Of a stretch of 64,000 nucleotides of DNA, positions 17,240 through 26,140 are shown in pieces. This stretch comes from Dehalococcoidia bacterium (GTDB lineage: Bacteria > Chloroflexota > Dehalococcoidia > Lucifugimonadales > SHYT01), in NCBI GenBank assembly GCA_009693045.1, contig SHXZ01000005.1, positions 1 through 64,000 of the forward strand. The letters are read 5' to 3'. Both the position numbers and the translations under genes were made by a program. Position 1 is the stretch's first letter, and the number at the start of each line of letters is the position of its first letter. The notes below the pieces were generated by a model, which was given only the letters and a program-made list of their open reading frames with translations, did no database searches and was not told where the DNA came from.

Positions 17240-19600
17240 TCAAATGGCGGCGCTGCCGTCACGGTCTCCATCCCATTCTCCCGGCAATCGTGCGTGTGAG
17301 ATGGCAAAGAGGAGCGCAAAGGCCAAGGAGGCCCCCATGATTCCCAGGCCCCAAAGGAGCCGAGAAGGAAGGTACCGGAAAACGACGGTGTGCTCGCCTG
17401 AAGGAACGAAGACGGCACGGAAGAGATAATTGGCCTGATAGATCTCCGTCGGCTGGCCGTCTAGACGTGCCCGCCAACCGGGGTAGAACGTGTCACTCAG
17501 GATGACCCAACCTGGCTGGTCCATGCTGATTCTTAACTCTACCCGCTCGTTGTCATACCTGGATATCCGCACCCGACCTGGGCCGGAGGGCTCGCTCTGG
17601 CCGAGCAGACCTCTCCTGGGGGTAGACGGCACGTCAATCAGCGCGAGGGCGGTGGGCTCAAACTCGCTGCTTTTGCGGAGAAGCCGGCTCCCGTCCGAGA
17701 CATACTCAACTGACGGCGGCACGTAGGCTCTCGGCAGCGGGGCCATCACCTCGTACACGTAGGCTACACCATCCTTGTTGCGGAAGGCCCCCCGTAGCCG
17801 CAAGCCAGGGTTCTCCAGGGCTACGAATCCGGAGACGACCCAGCGCACTCCTGCCATGCGCGTGATGGGTATGGAGCTTTGAGGTTCGCCCTGCTCGTCC
17901 GCGGCGGCGTTTTGAAAATCAGCCCCACGGTGGCGCAGCATGGTCATCCCGCCGCTCACGCCGTAAAGTCCGTAGTACGCCGTGAGGTCCAGAGGTAGCT
18001 GGGCCAGGGTGGTCCGGTCGTGGAGCTGAGAGCGCTCGTGAGCAAGACTGTGGATACGGGCGTACGGGTCGTCGCCCGAGAGAAAACTCAGGACGAGGTT
18101 GTCTTCAAGCCACTCCTGTGGGACGACATACTGGCTGGTCTTGGCGTAAGCGAGGCTTGAGCGTGCGACGACGGGGACGGCTATGACCAGGATAAGAGCT
18201 CCGATGCTGAGCATGGTGTGCCGCCGCTGCTCTTCGCGTGTGAGCGAACCCCCGAGGAAACACGTGGCGGCCAGCCCATAGGCGCCGTAGGCCGGTAGAT
18301 GGTCGCCAAGCCCGGTCACACGATAAGCCTCCGTCAGCCAAATGGTGAGTCCCAGACACGCAACCACAAGGCCTGCGGACCACCAGTCGCGCTTCCATCC
18401 TCCCTGTACCGAAAGCCGCTCTAGTCCAATGGCGGCGACGATTGGGAGGAAGACGCTCGCGAGGAGGACCGCGCGCCTCGTGTTGTCGAACCGCAGGAAC
18501 CACGGCGCCCGCTGGATGAGCCATGCGTACGCTGGGTTCTCTCTGCCGAAGGCGATGAAGTATGCCAGCGCGCAGAGTATTCCCACCACGAGTCCAAGGC
18601 GTAGGGAGGCCCGCATTCTAATATAAAAAAGGACACCGAGGACTGTCCAGGGAAAGAAGGCGTTGACCAATGAGAAAGGCCGGAGCAGAGTCTCTGGATC
18701 ACCAACGTTGGGCAGGTTGAAGCTGAAAAAGCCAAGGAGGTCTTCGGGTTTTAGGGGTCCTGAGAGAAAGAAGGCCGGGTTGTCAAACAACCTCCTCAGA
18801 CCCTCCGTCGTCTGACCTGGCACTACCTGGAGCAAGAGGAGCTGCACCGCACCAAGACCAATGCCAAGGAGCACAAATGTAGCGAACAGTGCGCCTCGGA
18901 CCCAGGACCCCCGACGAACAGGGGAAAGCAAGAGTCTCCCAAGGAAGAAGATGCAGGTACCAAGCAAGCCGTAGAAGAGGACTTGCGGCGAGGCAGCCAG
19001 GACTATCCCTGCCACCAAGAAGGAAAGTCCCAGGGCTCGCCACTTTGAAGATGGATGGCGGTAAAGTCCTTCAGCGAAGTACAGGAGGAAGGGTACGTGG
19101 GCGTAGCCGAGCTCAAAGGAAGGGTTGATCAGATACACCAGGCTGATGGGGCTGTATTGGATGAGCAGTGCGCCGAGAAGCCTTATGAGGAAGCCGCGGA
19201 CGAAGAAGCCGAGGAAGAGCCAAGCGCCCAGGCCTGCCAACAACCCGGGTAGAAACGTGTAGAGCTTGTAGGCCCAGATGCCCGAGGGACTGAGGGCGTG
19301 GACAGCAAGCGTTATCGGGTGGAACTGCCAGTAAAATTCTGGAGCACCGTATTGCGTGTAGGGGTTCCAAAGGGGAAAGCTACCGGCATGGAGGGTGCGG
19401 TTCAGAAAGGCGGAGTGGGGCAAGAAGAAGGCGACCTGGTCGCCAACAAAGCCGTGGAGGGTACCGGGCCACATGAAATGCCAGAGAACAGCGATATGGG
19501 CGCCGGCAAGCAAGAGCACGACGAGCGCTGAACGACGCCAGCCCGGCATCTTAAACTGAGCAAACAAGCTCGTTCTCCGCCTGTGGACGACATTCAGCAA
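17240..19600 (-). CDS. YfhO-family membrane protein
   Basis: The protein has 786 residues and about a dozen membrane segments. The first extracytoplasmic loop reads FPLWNPYTQYGAPEFYW, and the C-terminal globular part has LSDTFYPGWRARLDG before one last membrane helix; both are signatures of YfhO proteins. Some members glycosylate lipoteichoic acids with lipid-linked sugars, and the fold is of the GT-C type. Here it may add a side sugar to the surface glycan outside the membrane. It stands in the middle of the polysaccharide locus, with a repeat-containing gap upstream. Confidence 0.8.
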   Translation of the reverse strand: MLNVVHRRRTSLFAQFKMPGWRRSALVVLLLAGAHIAVLWHFMWPGTLHGFVGDQVAFFLPHSAFLNRTLHAGSFPLWNPYTQYGAPEFYWQFHPITLAVHALSPSGIWAYKLYTFLPGLLAGLGAWLFLGFFVRGFLIRLLGALLIQYSPISLVYLINPSFELGYAHVPFLLYFAEGLYRHPSSKWRALGLSFLVAGIVLAASPQVLFYGLLGTCIFFLGRLLLSPVRRGSWVRGALFATFVLLGIGLGAVQLLLLQVVPGQTTEGLRRLFDNPAFFLSGPLKPEDLLGFFSFNLPNVGDPETLLRPFSLVNAFFPWTVLGVLFYIRMRASLRLGLVVGILCALAYFIAFGRENPAYAWLIQRAPWFLRFDNTRRAVLLASVFLPIVAAIGLERLSVQGGWKRDWWSAGLVVACLGLTIWLTEAYRVTGLGDHLPAYGAYGLAATCFLGGSLTREEQRRHTMLSIGALILVIAVPVVARSSLAYAKTSQYVVPQEWLEDNLVLSFLSGDDPYARIHSLAHERSQLHDRTTLAQLPLDLTAYYGLYGVSGGMTMLRHRGADFQNAAADEQGEPQSSIPITRMAGVRWVVSGFVALENPGLRLRGAFRNKDGVAYVYEVMAPLPRAYVPPSVEYVSDGSRLLRKSSEFEPTALALIDVPSTPRRGLLGQSEPSGPGRVRISRYDNERVELRISMDQPGWVILSDTFYPGWRARLDGQPTEIYQANYLFRAVFVPSGEHTVVFRYLPSRLLWGLGIMGASLAFALLFAISHARLPGEWDGDRDGSAAI

Positions 19601-19917
19601 CGACGCGCACGCTCCGTATCAAAAGTAAGTCTTACAGTTGGGGACATCAGACCTGAGGGAATAACTTCATACTCGCCATTCTGAGCCCTTCGCTCCGCTC
19701 AAGGGTAAACTCTGCGAAAAATCTCCCCAGGTATCTGGGCGGGTAACGAAACGTGGGGAGATTCTTCGGTCGCTTCGCTCCCTCAGAGTGGCGGCGGTGG
19801 GCATGGGTTGACGGGCAACCGCGTAGCTCCTGCAAGAGATTGTGTCTCCTAAGGTTGGGAGAAGCGCCCACGGAGGACTCTTGTTTTGGCAATCGGGCAC
19901 GCAAGGGGCTGACAGCG
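19601..19917 (-). repeat. Gene-free gap with dispersed inverted-repeat element
   Basis: No coding sequence is apparent in these 317 bases. Bases 19720-19729 (aatctcccca) and 19754-19763 (tggggagatt) form a ten-base inverted repeat with a 24-base loop. The flanks carry cgctccgctcaagggt and ggtcgcttcgctccctcag, phrases that recur in other gaps of this window (for example near 410 and 58515). It looks like a copy of an interspersed palindromic element rather than a promoter region; no T-run follows the hairpin. Confidence 0.5.
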
Positions 19918-20871
19918 TTACACCGCCGAGTGCGCGGACCGAAGTTCCTGCACCAGCTCCCGGATGGTTTGCTCCAGGGGGATTTGCGGCGTCCATCCCA
20001 GGGCTCGCAGCTTGCTGTTGTCCCCCACATAGGCCGGCTCATCCACGGCGCGACTGAGCGAGGAGTCAAACACCACCGGGACAGGGCGGCGCGCACAGGC
20101 TAGGACCATGTCCAGGATATCTTGCATGACCCGGCCCCGTCCACTGCACAGATTGTACACTTCCCCAGAGGCGCCTTTGGTGGCGAGGAGCCAGAGGGCG
20201 GAGGCGGCGTCGCGCCCATCGGTGAAGTCGCGGACCGCAACAGGTGGGGCCAGCCGCACCTCCGCGGACCTCTCCGCCTCCGCGTCCAGCATGCGGGAGG
20301 CAAAGAGCCACGCCGCGTCGCCGCGTTTTCTGGGGCCGGTGATGTTGAAAGGCCGAACACGGATCACGCGTAGCTGCTTGGAGTAGAAGAAGGGAAGAGC
20401 CGCCAGCTCGGCTGCTGCCTTGCTGGCGGCGTAGGGGCTGGCCGGATGAAGCGCATGATTCTCCCTTATAGGCATCTCTTCAGCAGCAGTAAAGCCATAC
20501 ACCGCCATGGAGCTGACGAGGACCACGGTGGGCGGGGGGGACAGGGCCGCGGCGGCGCTGAGGAGGTGGAGCGCGCCGAACAGGTTGACTTGGTAGGTCT
20601 CCGCGGGCTCCGACCAGGAGCGGGAGACGGAGGTCTGTCCCGCCAAATGAAAAATGTACTGGGGACGCGCGAGAGCTACCGCCCGCTGCACCGCCGGGGC
20701 GTCACGTAAATCGCAGGTGACGAGGTTGAGCTTGCCCTTCAGATGCGCCAGGTTTGGAGGAGACTCCTGGCGCACGGCGCCCCACGTTTCCAGCCCCTTC
20801 GCGACCATCAAGTCGGCCAGGTGAGAGCCCATGAAGCCGCTGATGCCGGTTATGAGGCAGCGTTCGGACAA
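19918..20871 (-). CDS. NAD-dependent sugar reductase/epimerase (RMD-like SDR)
   Basis: The protein has 317 residues. LITGISGFMGSHLADLMVA binds the cofactor, SSMAVYGF and SPYAASKAAAEL hold the Ser and YxxxK catalytic residues, and RPFNITGPRKRGD plus VRDFTDGRDAASAL follow. Its pattern is nearest to GDP-6-deoxy-mannose reductases (Rmd) and their relatives that act on 4-keto sugars. In this locus it may reduce or epimerise a 4-keto-6-deoxy intermediate. It lies 12 bases downstream of the PseG-like gene. Confidence 0.8.
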   Translation of the reverse strand: MSERCLITGISGFMGSHLADLMVAKGLETWGAVRQESPPNLAHLKGKLNLVTCDLRDAPAVQRAVALARPQYIFHLAGQTSVSRSWSEPAETYQVNLFGALHLLSAAAALSPPPTVVLVSSMAVYGFTAAEEMPIRENHALHPASPYAASKAAAELAALPFFYSKQLRVIRVRPFNITGPRKRGDAAWLFASRMLDAEAERSAEVRLAPPVAVRDFTDGRDAASALWLLATKGASGEVYNLCSGRGRVMQDILDMVLACARRPVPVVFDSSLSRAVDEPAYVGDNSKLRALGWTPQIPLEQTIRELVQELRSAHSAV

Positions 20872-20883
20872 CAGCTTGCTCCT

Positions 20884-21987
20884 TTAGGCCTGCGTGGCGC
20901 CATGGGGTGGAGCGTCGGCGCCGGAGGTTCTCCCGAGCGAGGAGAGAGCCTTGCTGACGACGCGTGAGGCGCCCCATCCGTCCACAAGCGTCGTGGCGCG
21001 CTTCACAAGGCGCTGGCGAAATCCCGCGTCCTGGCTCAGGGCGCGGGCGACTTCGGCGATGGAAGAGGGGGTCACGGCCGCGGCTGGACCCGCATAGAGC
21101 GCCGCGCCGGTATTCTCAAACACTTTGGCCCACGCTTCCTGGTGCTCCACCTGGGCGAGCATGACGGTGGCGGCGCCGGAAGCCGCCGACTCAAACTTGG
21201 TGACTCCCCCGGAAACGATGGCCAGATCGGCTTTGCGGAAAAGGTCGCCCAGATTCGGTAGGTCGCTTAGGACTGCGCATGGGCCGGTGAAACTGGCGAG
21301 GTCGTCGGCGAACTGGGCCGCAGTCTCCGAATCAGCCCCAGCCACGACGTTCACCCCTACATCCGGTCTAAGTCCTTGGCGGAGGCCGATTAGCACCCGA
21401 TGGAGGGCGTCGAAGCCCAAGGCGCCACCTCCGAGGGCTACAGCGGCCATCTTGATCGGACCTTCGGGACGCGGGCGGCCTTTCGCCGCGTCCCGAAAGG
21501 TGGGATGCAGCATGGCATAGGCAGGTCCCAGGAGGAATGTGGGGCGGTGCGTGAGGTCGTATTCTGCCTCGTGGACGCCCGGGTTGGGGTTCACCACCAG
21601 GGCTGCAGGGAAGACCGTGCGCGTAAGGTCGTCAATGATGACGGTGTCGCAGTCGCGGGCCACGCGGCGCAGGTAGTCGGCATAGGCCGTTGCTTGCGTG
21701 GTTACCACGGTGTTGCTAAGGTCCACAACGACGAGGCGGGCAGCGCGGTCCCGCGCCAGTCCTATCAGGCCAGTCGCGTCCTCCTCAAGGCCCAGGCCGG
21801 GAGGCATTGGATGATAGGCGAAACCTGCATCCAGGACGCGCTGCTGCACGCGGCTGTCAAATTGCTTGCTGACGAAGACGGGCTGAGTGCCGCGCTCGGC
21901 AAAGGCGTGGGCCAAGGCAAGGCAGCGGGAAATGTGTCCCAACCCCAACGTAGAGGACCCGTCCGCGCGAATGAGGACGACATCCAT
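20884..21987 (-). CDS. pseG: PseG-like UDP-sugar hydrolase
   Basis: PseG removes UDP from UDP-2,4-diacetamido-2,4,6-trideoxy-L-altrose to give the free sugar used by PseI. The N-terminus LIRADGSSTLGLGHISRCLA matches the family hallmark, including the GxGH motif that holds the catalytic histidine. The C-terminal nucleotide-binding half has AIVSGGVTKFESAASGAAT, typical of GT-B folds. The true start is the ATG at 21987, four bases after the stop of the cytidylyltransferase; a longer reading overlaps that gene and lacks family support. 367 residues is close to or slightly over the usual size. Confidence 0.8.
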   Translation of the reverse strand: MDVVLIRADGSSTLGLGHISRCLALAHAFAERGTQPVFVSKQFDSRVQQRVLDAGFAYHPMPPGLGLEEDATGLIGLARDRAARLVVVDLSNTVVTTQATAYADYLRRVARDCDTVIIDDLTRTVFPAALVVNPNPGVHEAEYDLTHRPTFLLGPAYAMLHPTFRDAAKGRPRPEGPIKMAAVALGGGALGFDALHRVLIGLRQGLRPDVGVNVVAGADSETAAQFADDLASFTGPCAVLSDLPNLGDLFRKADLAIVSGGVTKFESAASGAATVMLAQVEHQEAWAKVFENTGAALYAGPAAAVTPSSIAEVARALSQDAGFRQRLVKRATTLVDGWGASRVVSKALSSLGRTSGADAPPHGATQA

Positions 21988-21991
21988 ATGG

Positions 21992-22753
21992 CTAGCGCGC
22001 GCCGCGCTGCTGGACGGCGCGGTTGAGGCCGGCGATATGCGGGTGTCGGTCCAGAAAGTCAAAGACGTCCTCAATCGCCACCGGCGGGCCGTCCTCGCGC
22101 CAGAGCGCGGCATACACGCGCTGGAGCAGTTCGTAGTCCTCGGGCGTGTCCAGGCAGAGGCGCAGGTCTAGGTGCGCCAAGTTTCCGGGTACCTGCACAC
22201 GCTGTACTTTGAAGAGTGCTGGGTGCTGGTAGATGAAGGGGAGGACGTGCTCCCGGTCCGCGGGGTCGGTCGCCTCCCGCCAGGCGCGTTCCAGCGCCGT
22301 GAAGCTCACCACCTCGACCTCCAGGCCGTAGGGGTACGTCATGCCGTTGGGGAAGTCCTCCGGCATAGTAGAGGTGTAGTCGGCGCCGACGTGAAGATGC
22401 TCGGCGACCACGTCGTCCACGAGGCCGGGGTGGAGCAGAGGCTTGTCCGCGGGCAGCCGGACTATTGCCTGGGCGCCCGCCAGGCAGGCGGCCTGGTAGT
22501 AGCGGTCCAAGACATCCGACTCTGAGCCTCGGTAACAGGGCACGCCCCAGGATGCGGACGCCCTGGCGATGGCGTCGTCTTGCGGCAGCACGCTGGTGGC
22601 GATCAGGATGCTGCCCAGTGAGCGGGCGGCGAGCAAACGCTGGATCACGTGCCACAGCACGGGGTACCCGCCCAAGGGCAGGAGCACCTTACCGGGCAGC
22701 CGGGATGACCCCATGCGCGCCTGGACAATCGCGACGACCTTTTTGTCCACCAT
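21992..22753 (-). CDS. SpsF-type CMP-sugar synthase, copy 1 (PseF role)
   Basis: The protein has 253 residues. VVAIVQARMGSSRLPGKVL binds CTP, IVRLPADKPLLHPG holds the metal-binding aspartate, and TDPADREHVLPFIYQHP follows. It lies between the synthase and the PseG-like hydrolase, the place PseF has in pseudaminate clusters, so it should make the CMP-activated nonulosonic acid. The SpsF branch is not the NeuA/PseF branch usually found in Campylobacter, so the substrate is inferred from context only. Confidence 0.8.
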   Translation of the reverse strand: MVDKKVVAIVQARMGSSRLPGKVLLPLGGYPVLWHVIQRLLAARSLGSILIATSVLPQDDAIARASASWGVPCYRGSESDVLDRYYQAACLAGAQAIVRLPADKPLLHPGLVDDVVAEHLHVGADYTSTMPEDFPNGMTYPYGLEVEVVSFTALERAWREATDPADREHVLPFIYQHPALFKVQRVQVPGNLAHLDLRLCLDTPEDYELLQRVYAALWREDGPPVAIEDVFDFLDRHPHIAGLNRAVQQRGAR

Positions 22754-22775
22754 GCTTCCCTTGTTGCGCCTAGGC

Positions 22776-23831
22776 TCAGGCGCCTACGTCGTCCCAGCGG
22801 ATGGCTTCACCAGCCGCGAGCGCCCGCTTGGCCCTCCGCCCGTAGACCTGGCGGGCCATTGCGGGGTGGATGCCAACGGCCGGGCGGAGGGGGACGACGT
22901 TTTGTTGGGAGAAAGCTTCTCCAGCAGCGACAGGCCGGGCTGCGTGCAACGAACGCCTCATGATGATATTGGACTCGCGCTCCTCTTCTGTGACGTGCTT
23001 CTCCGTGCTGCCAAGGCCCTTTTGGAGGATGTTGCAGCGCTCCACCATCGCCCTGAACTCGTGGGGCTCCAGAGAGTGGCCGTGGTCTGGGCCGACGCGG
23101 CGCCGGTCTAAGGTGAAATGCTTTTCAATCACGCGGGCGCCGAGTGCGACGGCGCCGAGGGGCACCACATCACCCGGAGAGTGATCAGAGTAGCCTATGA
23201 GGGTGCCGAAGGCCCGCTGGTACGTCTCAATGACCCGGATGTTGGCGTCTTCGGGCCTGGCGGGGTAGTTGACGATGCACTGGAGAAGGACGAGCTGCTC
23301 ATTGCCGGCCTTGCGGACGGCCGCGACTGCCTGCGCAACCTCGTCCAGCTCACTGGCGCCGGTGGAGAGGAGGACCGGCTTGCCCTTGCTGGCGATCTCG
23401 GTGATGAAGTCGGTCCATGTCACATCGCCGGAGCCGATCTTGTAGGCTGGAACACCGATGCGCTCCATCAGCTCCAGCGCCTCGTGGTTCCAGACCGAAG
23501 TGAAGAAGTGGATGCCAACTTTGCGGCAGTAGTCGGCGACCTCCTGGTGCCAGGCCAAGGGGAACTCGGCGGCCTTGTACACGTCAAAGACGGACTGCTT
23601 CCATGCTGCTTGGTAGCCGATCTTGAGATCATTGAAACTGGGCCCAGAGACCAGTGTTTCGGCCGTGAAACTTTGGAATTTTACAGCGTCGGCGAGGGCT
23701 TCCTTGGCAGCGTCCACGATGCGCTTCGCCTCGGCGAGGCTGCCGTCAAAGTTGGAGCCAACCTCGGCAATGAAATAGGGAGCGTCGTCCGGGCCGACCC
23801 AACGCTCTCCGATGCGGATGCGCTGCAACAT
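22776..23831 (-). CDS. pseI: Pseudaminate/nonulosonate synthase (NeuB family)
   Basis: The enzyme condenses phosphoenolpyruvate with a six-carbon amino sugar to a nine-carbon acid. FIAEVGSNFDGSLAEAK opens the TIM barrel, VKFQSFTAETLV carries the PEP-binding lysine, YKIGSGDVTW and LSTGASELDE line the barrel, and GYSDHSPGD and VIEKHFTLDR hold metal- and substrate-binding residues. After the barrel comes an antifreeze-like SAF domain beginning RSLHAARPVAAGE. The start is fixed by AAGGAG six bases before the ATG at 23831, giving 351 residues. The neighbouring PseB- and PseG-like genes favour pseudaminate or a stereoisomer over sialic acid. Confidence 0.88.
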   Translation of the reverse strand: MLQRIRIGERWVGPDDAPYFIAEVGSNFDGSLAEAKRIVDAAKEALADAVKFQSFTAETLVSGPSFNDLKIGYQAAWKQSVFDVYKAAEFPLAWHQEVADYCRKVGIHFFTSVWNHEALELMERIGVPAYKIGSGDVTWTDFITEIASKGKPVLLSTGASELDEVAQAVAAVRKAGNEQLVLLQCIVNYPARPEDANIRVIETYQRAFGTLIGYSDHSPGDVVPLGAVALGARVIEKHFTLDRRRVGPDHGHSLEPHEFRAMVERCNILQKGLGSTEKHVTEEERESNIIMRRSLHAARPVAAGEAFSQQNVVPLRPAVGIHPAMARQVYGRRAKRALAAGEAIRWDDVGA

Positions 23832-24031
23832 CGTTGACTCCTTGGGGCTATGCCCACTTACCTCTCGCGTGGTCTTGCGCCTGAGAACCTGTTGTGTCGG
23901 TCGGAGCGGGTTACAAGGCGAATGAAGATGGGCCGACTTGCGGCCACTTTGCCACGAACGTCGCGGCAATACGCAAATGGAAGCCGAATCCGACTGGCAA
24001 TGTCATGCGAGGCCGCCAATCCGGGCCTCAG

Positions 24032-25006
24032 CTAGTCTAGGTCGGCGATAAGGATCCCGATCTGCTCTCGGGTATACGTGGTCACAGCGTTGCTGCTGTA
24101 GCTGAAGCCTTCGGGCATGGGAAGGCCCTGGGGAGGGACCTGCTTATCAATACCAAGGGGGTACTCAGGTGGGACGAGGTAGTAGCCCTCAAACTCCCGG
24201 GCCCGCACCACCTCGGCGTCGGTCATCAGCACCTCGTGGATCTTCTCGCCCGGCCGGATGCCGATGACGCGCTGCCGGGCGTGGGGTGCTACGACGGCGG
24301 CCAGATCCGAGATGCGGGAGCTGGTGAGCTTTGGCACAAAGATCTCGCCCCCGCGCATGACGTCCAGGCACCGAATGACGAAGCGGGCAGCGTCCGCCAG
24401 GGTGATCCAGAAACGGGTCATGCTCCCATCGGTGATGGTGACCTCGCCGGAGCCAGCCTGCTGGCGGAAGAGCTCTATGACGCTGCCGCGGCTCCCGATC
24501 ACGTTCCCGTAGCGGACGCAGCTCATCGTGGGGTTGCCGCCGCCGGCGTATGCGTTGCCCTGCACGAAGAGCTTCTCGGCGCAAAGTTTGGTGGCGCCAT
24601 ACAGGTTGATGGGGTTCACGGCCTTGTCGGTGCTAAGCGCCATCACTTTTTGCACGCCGCAGTTCAGGGCCGCTTCTATGACGTTCTGCGCGCCAAGAAT
24701 GTTGGTCTTGACCGCCTCATAGGGATTGTATTCGCAGGCGGGGACCTGCTTGAGCGCGGCGGCATGAACCACGATATCAATGCCGTTCATCGCGCGCTCA
24801 AGGCGCTCTTTGTCGCGAACATCCCCAATCAGGAAGCGAAGGTTGGAGTTGGGGAATTCGCGGCGCATTTGCTCTTGCTTCAACTCGTCGCGAGAATAGA
24901 TCCGAATGACCTCCGGAGAGTGCTCGCGGACGGCGATATCCACAAACTTCTTGCCGAAGCTACCGGTACCGCCGGTGAGGAGGATCCGCTTGCCGTTCAA
25001 GCTCAT
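24032..25006 (-). CDS. pseB: UDP-N-acetylglucosamine 4,6-dehydratase, inverting (PseB)
   Basis: The protein has 324 residues from the ATG at 25006. ILLTGGTGSFGKKFVD is the PseB/FlaA1-type NADP motif, HAAALKQVPACEYNPYEA and STDKAVNPINLYGATK carry the active-site residues (the family uses YxxxK with altered acid/base), and the enzyme both removes water and inverts C5. It commits UDP-GlcNAc to the altro series that becomes pseudaminic acid. It is the first gene of the minus-strand locus in transcription order; a GGGAGA site lies upstream and the 500-base gap behind it probably contains the locus promoter. Confidence 0.9.
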   Translation of the reverse strand: MSLNGKRILLTGGTGSFGKKFVDIAVREHSPEVIRIYSRDELKQEQMRREFPNSNLRFLIGDVRDKERLERAMNGIDIVVHAAALKQVPACEYNPYEAVKTNILGAQNVIEAALNCGVQKVMALSTDKAVNPINLYGATKLCAEKLFVQGNAYAGGGNPTMSCVRYGNVIGSRGSVIELFRQQAGSGEVTITDGSMTRFWITLADAARFVIRCLDVMRGGEIFVPKLTSSRISDLAAVVAPHARQRVIGIRPGEKIHEVLMTDAEVVRAREFEGYYLVPPEYPLGIDKQVPPQGLPMPEGFSYSSNAVTTYTREQIGILIADLD

Positions 25007-25511
25007 ACGGTTGGTCTCCCAGTAGACTGGCGTGGTGCTGACGTTAACCACGGGAGCTACTCTATCATATTACCCCTGAAGACGGGCTGCGCCAACCACG
25101 CGAGGCCGCAGGGTCTTTCAGTTCTCAGTCGTTTTGGGCCGGAGCCCGCCGCGTATACGAGGCCCGCAAGCTTCGTGACTGCTGCGGTGTCGGGAATTGA
25201 GGGCGCCGAGTCGTGTGGGACACCAGCAGCTTCCGCCAGGATGTCAGCGCGCAGCTCGCGGGCGTGTGCCGCGATGCATCTCCAGCCGTGTACCAGGTCT
25301 GTTGCTTCATGCACCCCCTTGCTGAAGGTGTCGATAGTGATCGCTTAACGTCCGCGCAAAGCGGCCGTGGGGCCGCTTTGGCGATGGGCGGAGACATGCA
25401 TGGAGTATCGCGGAACTACTGCAATGGTAGAATACTCGTCGGTGGCGGGTGGTCATCCCAGAATGACATGAGGAGCGGAGGCGGAACGGGGGTTACGTGG
25501 ACGGGGGTAAC
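25007..25511. other. Divergent gap between pseB and folE with a perfect hairpin
   Basis: No gene is supported in this 505-base gap between divergently transcribed pseB and folE. At 25357-25380 there is a perfect ten-base hairpin (caaagcggcc, loop gtgg, ggccgctttg). It is not followed by a T-run, so it is not a standard terminator for either strand. The gap should contain the promoters of both flanking units, but no convincing -35/-10 pair can be picked out by eye. Confidence 0.4.
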
Positions 25512-26129
25512 GTGGACACGGAAGAGCGCGTAGAGCAACTTAAGCCACTGCTGCGGAGTGTCCTTGAGATTTTGGGCGAGGACCCGGAGCGTGAGGGGCT
25601 GCGCCGGACGTCGGAGCGATGGGCGCGGGCACTGTTGACCTACACCCGCGGGTACGCGGACGAGCCGGAGAATCACCTGAAGGTCGTCTTTCAGCTTGAC
25701 GAGGATGACTACCCGATGGGCTCCGACGACATGATCATGGTGGACAAGATCGCGTTCACGTCCACGTGCGAGCACCACATCGCGCCGTTTCGGGGCAACG
25801 TGCACATCGCCTACATTCCGGACCCGGCCAGCCGCGTCATCACCGGGCTGTCCAAGCTCTCGCGGGTGGTGGACGTGTTCGCGAGGCGGCTCCAGGTGCA
25901 GGAGCGCATGACGCAGCAGATCGCCCGCGCGATAGATGAGAACCTGAAGCCGCTGGGCGTCATCGTCGTCGTGCAGGCCGCGCACTTCTGCATGATTCAG
26001 CGCGGGGTGGAGCAGCGCGAGAGCATGACGCTCACCACGGCACGGCGCGGCGTCTTCTTGACCAACGCGGCGCTGGAGACCAAGTTCCAGGCGTACCTGA
26101 AGCTGCGCTCCGATTCGGCGCAGGCCTGA
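25512..26129 (+). CDS. folE: GTP cyclohydrolase I
   Basis: The enzyme converts GTP to dihydroneopterin triphosphate, the entry point to folate and to queuosine-type deazaguanines. The zinc and active-site residues are visible: TSTCEHHIAPF (Cys, His) near residue 85 and AAHFCMIQRGV (His, Cys) near 157. GLSKLSRVVDVFARRLQVQE and the QQIARAI helix are also family signatures. The GTG at 25512 was preferred; an in-frame GTG 15 bases upstream is possible. It is followed 11 bases later by the P-loop/deoxyribosyltransferase-like gene, so the pair is probably one operon. Confidence 0.95.
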   Translation: MDTEERVEQLKPLLRSVLEILGEDPEREGLRRTSERWARALLTYTRGYADEPENHLKVVFQLDEDDYPMGSDDMIMVDKIAFTSTCEHHIAPFRGNVHIAYIPDPASRVITGLSKLSRVVDVFARRLQVQERMTQQIARAIDENLKPLGVIVVVQAAHFCMIQRGVEQRESMTLTTARRGVFLTNAALETKFQAYLKLRSDSAQA

Positions 26130-26140
26130 CGCTAGCTGCG

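Noticed and set aside
25357-25380. Terminator or riboswitch before folE
   Set aside because: The hairpin has no T-run and no recognisable aptamer around it.
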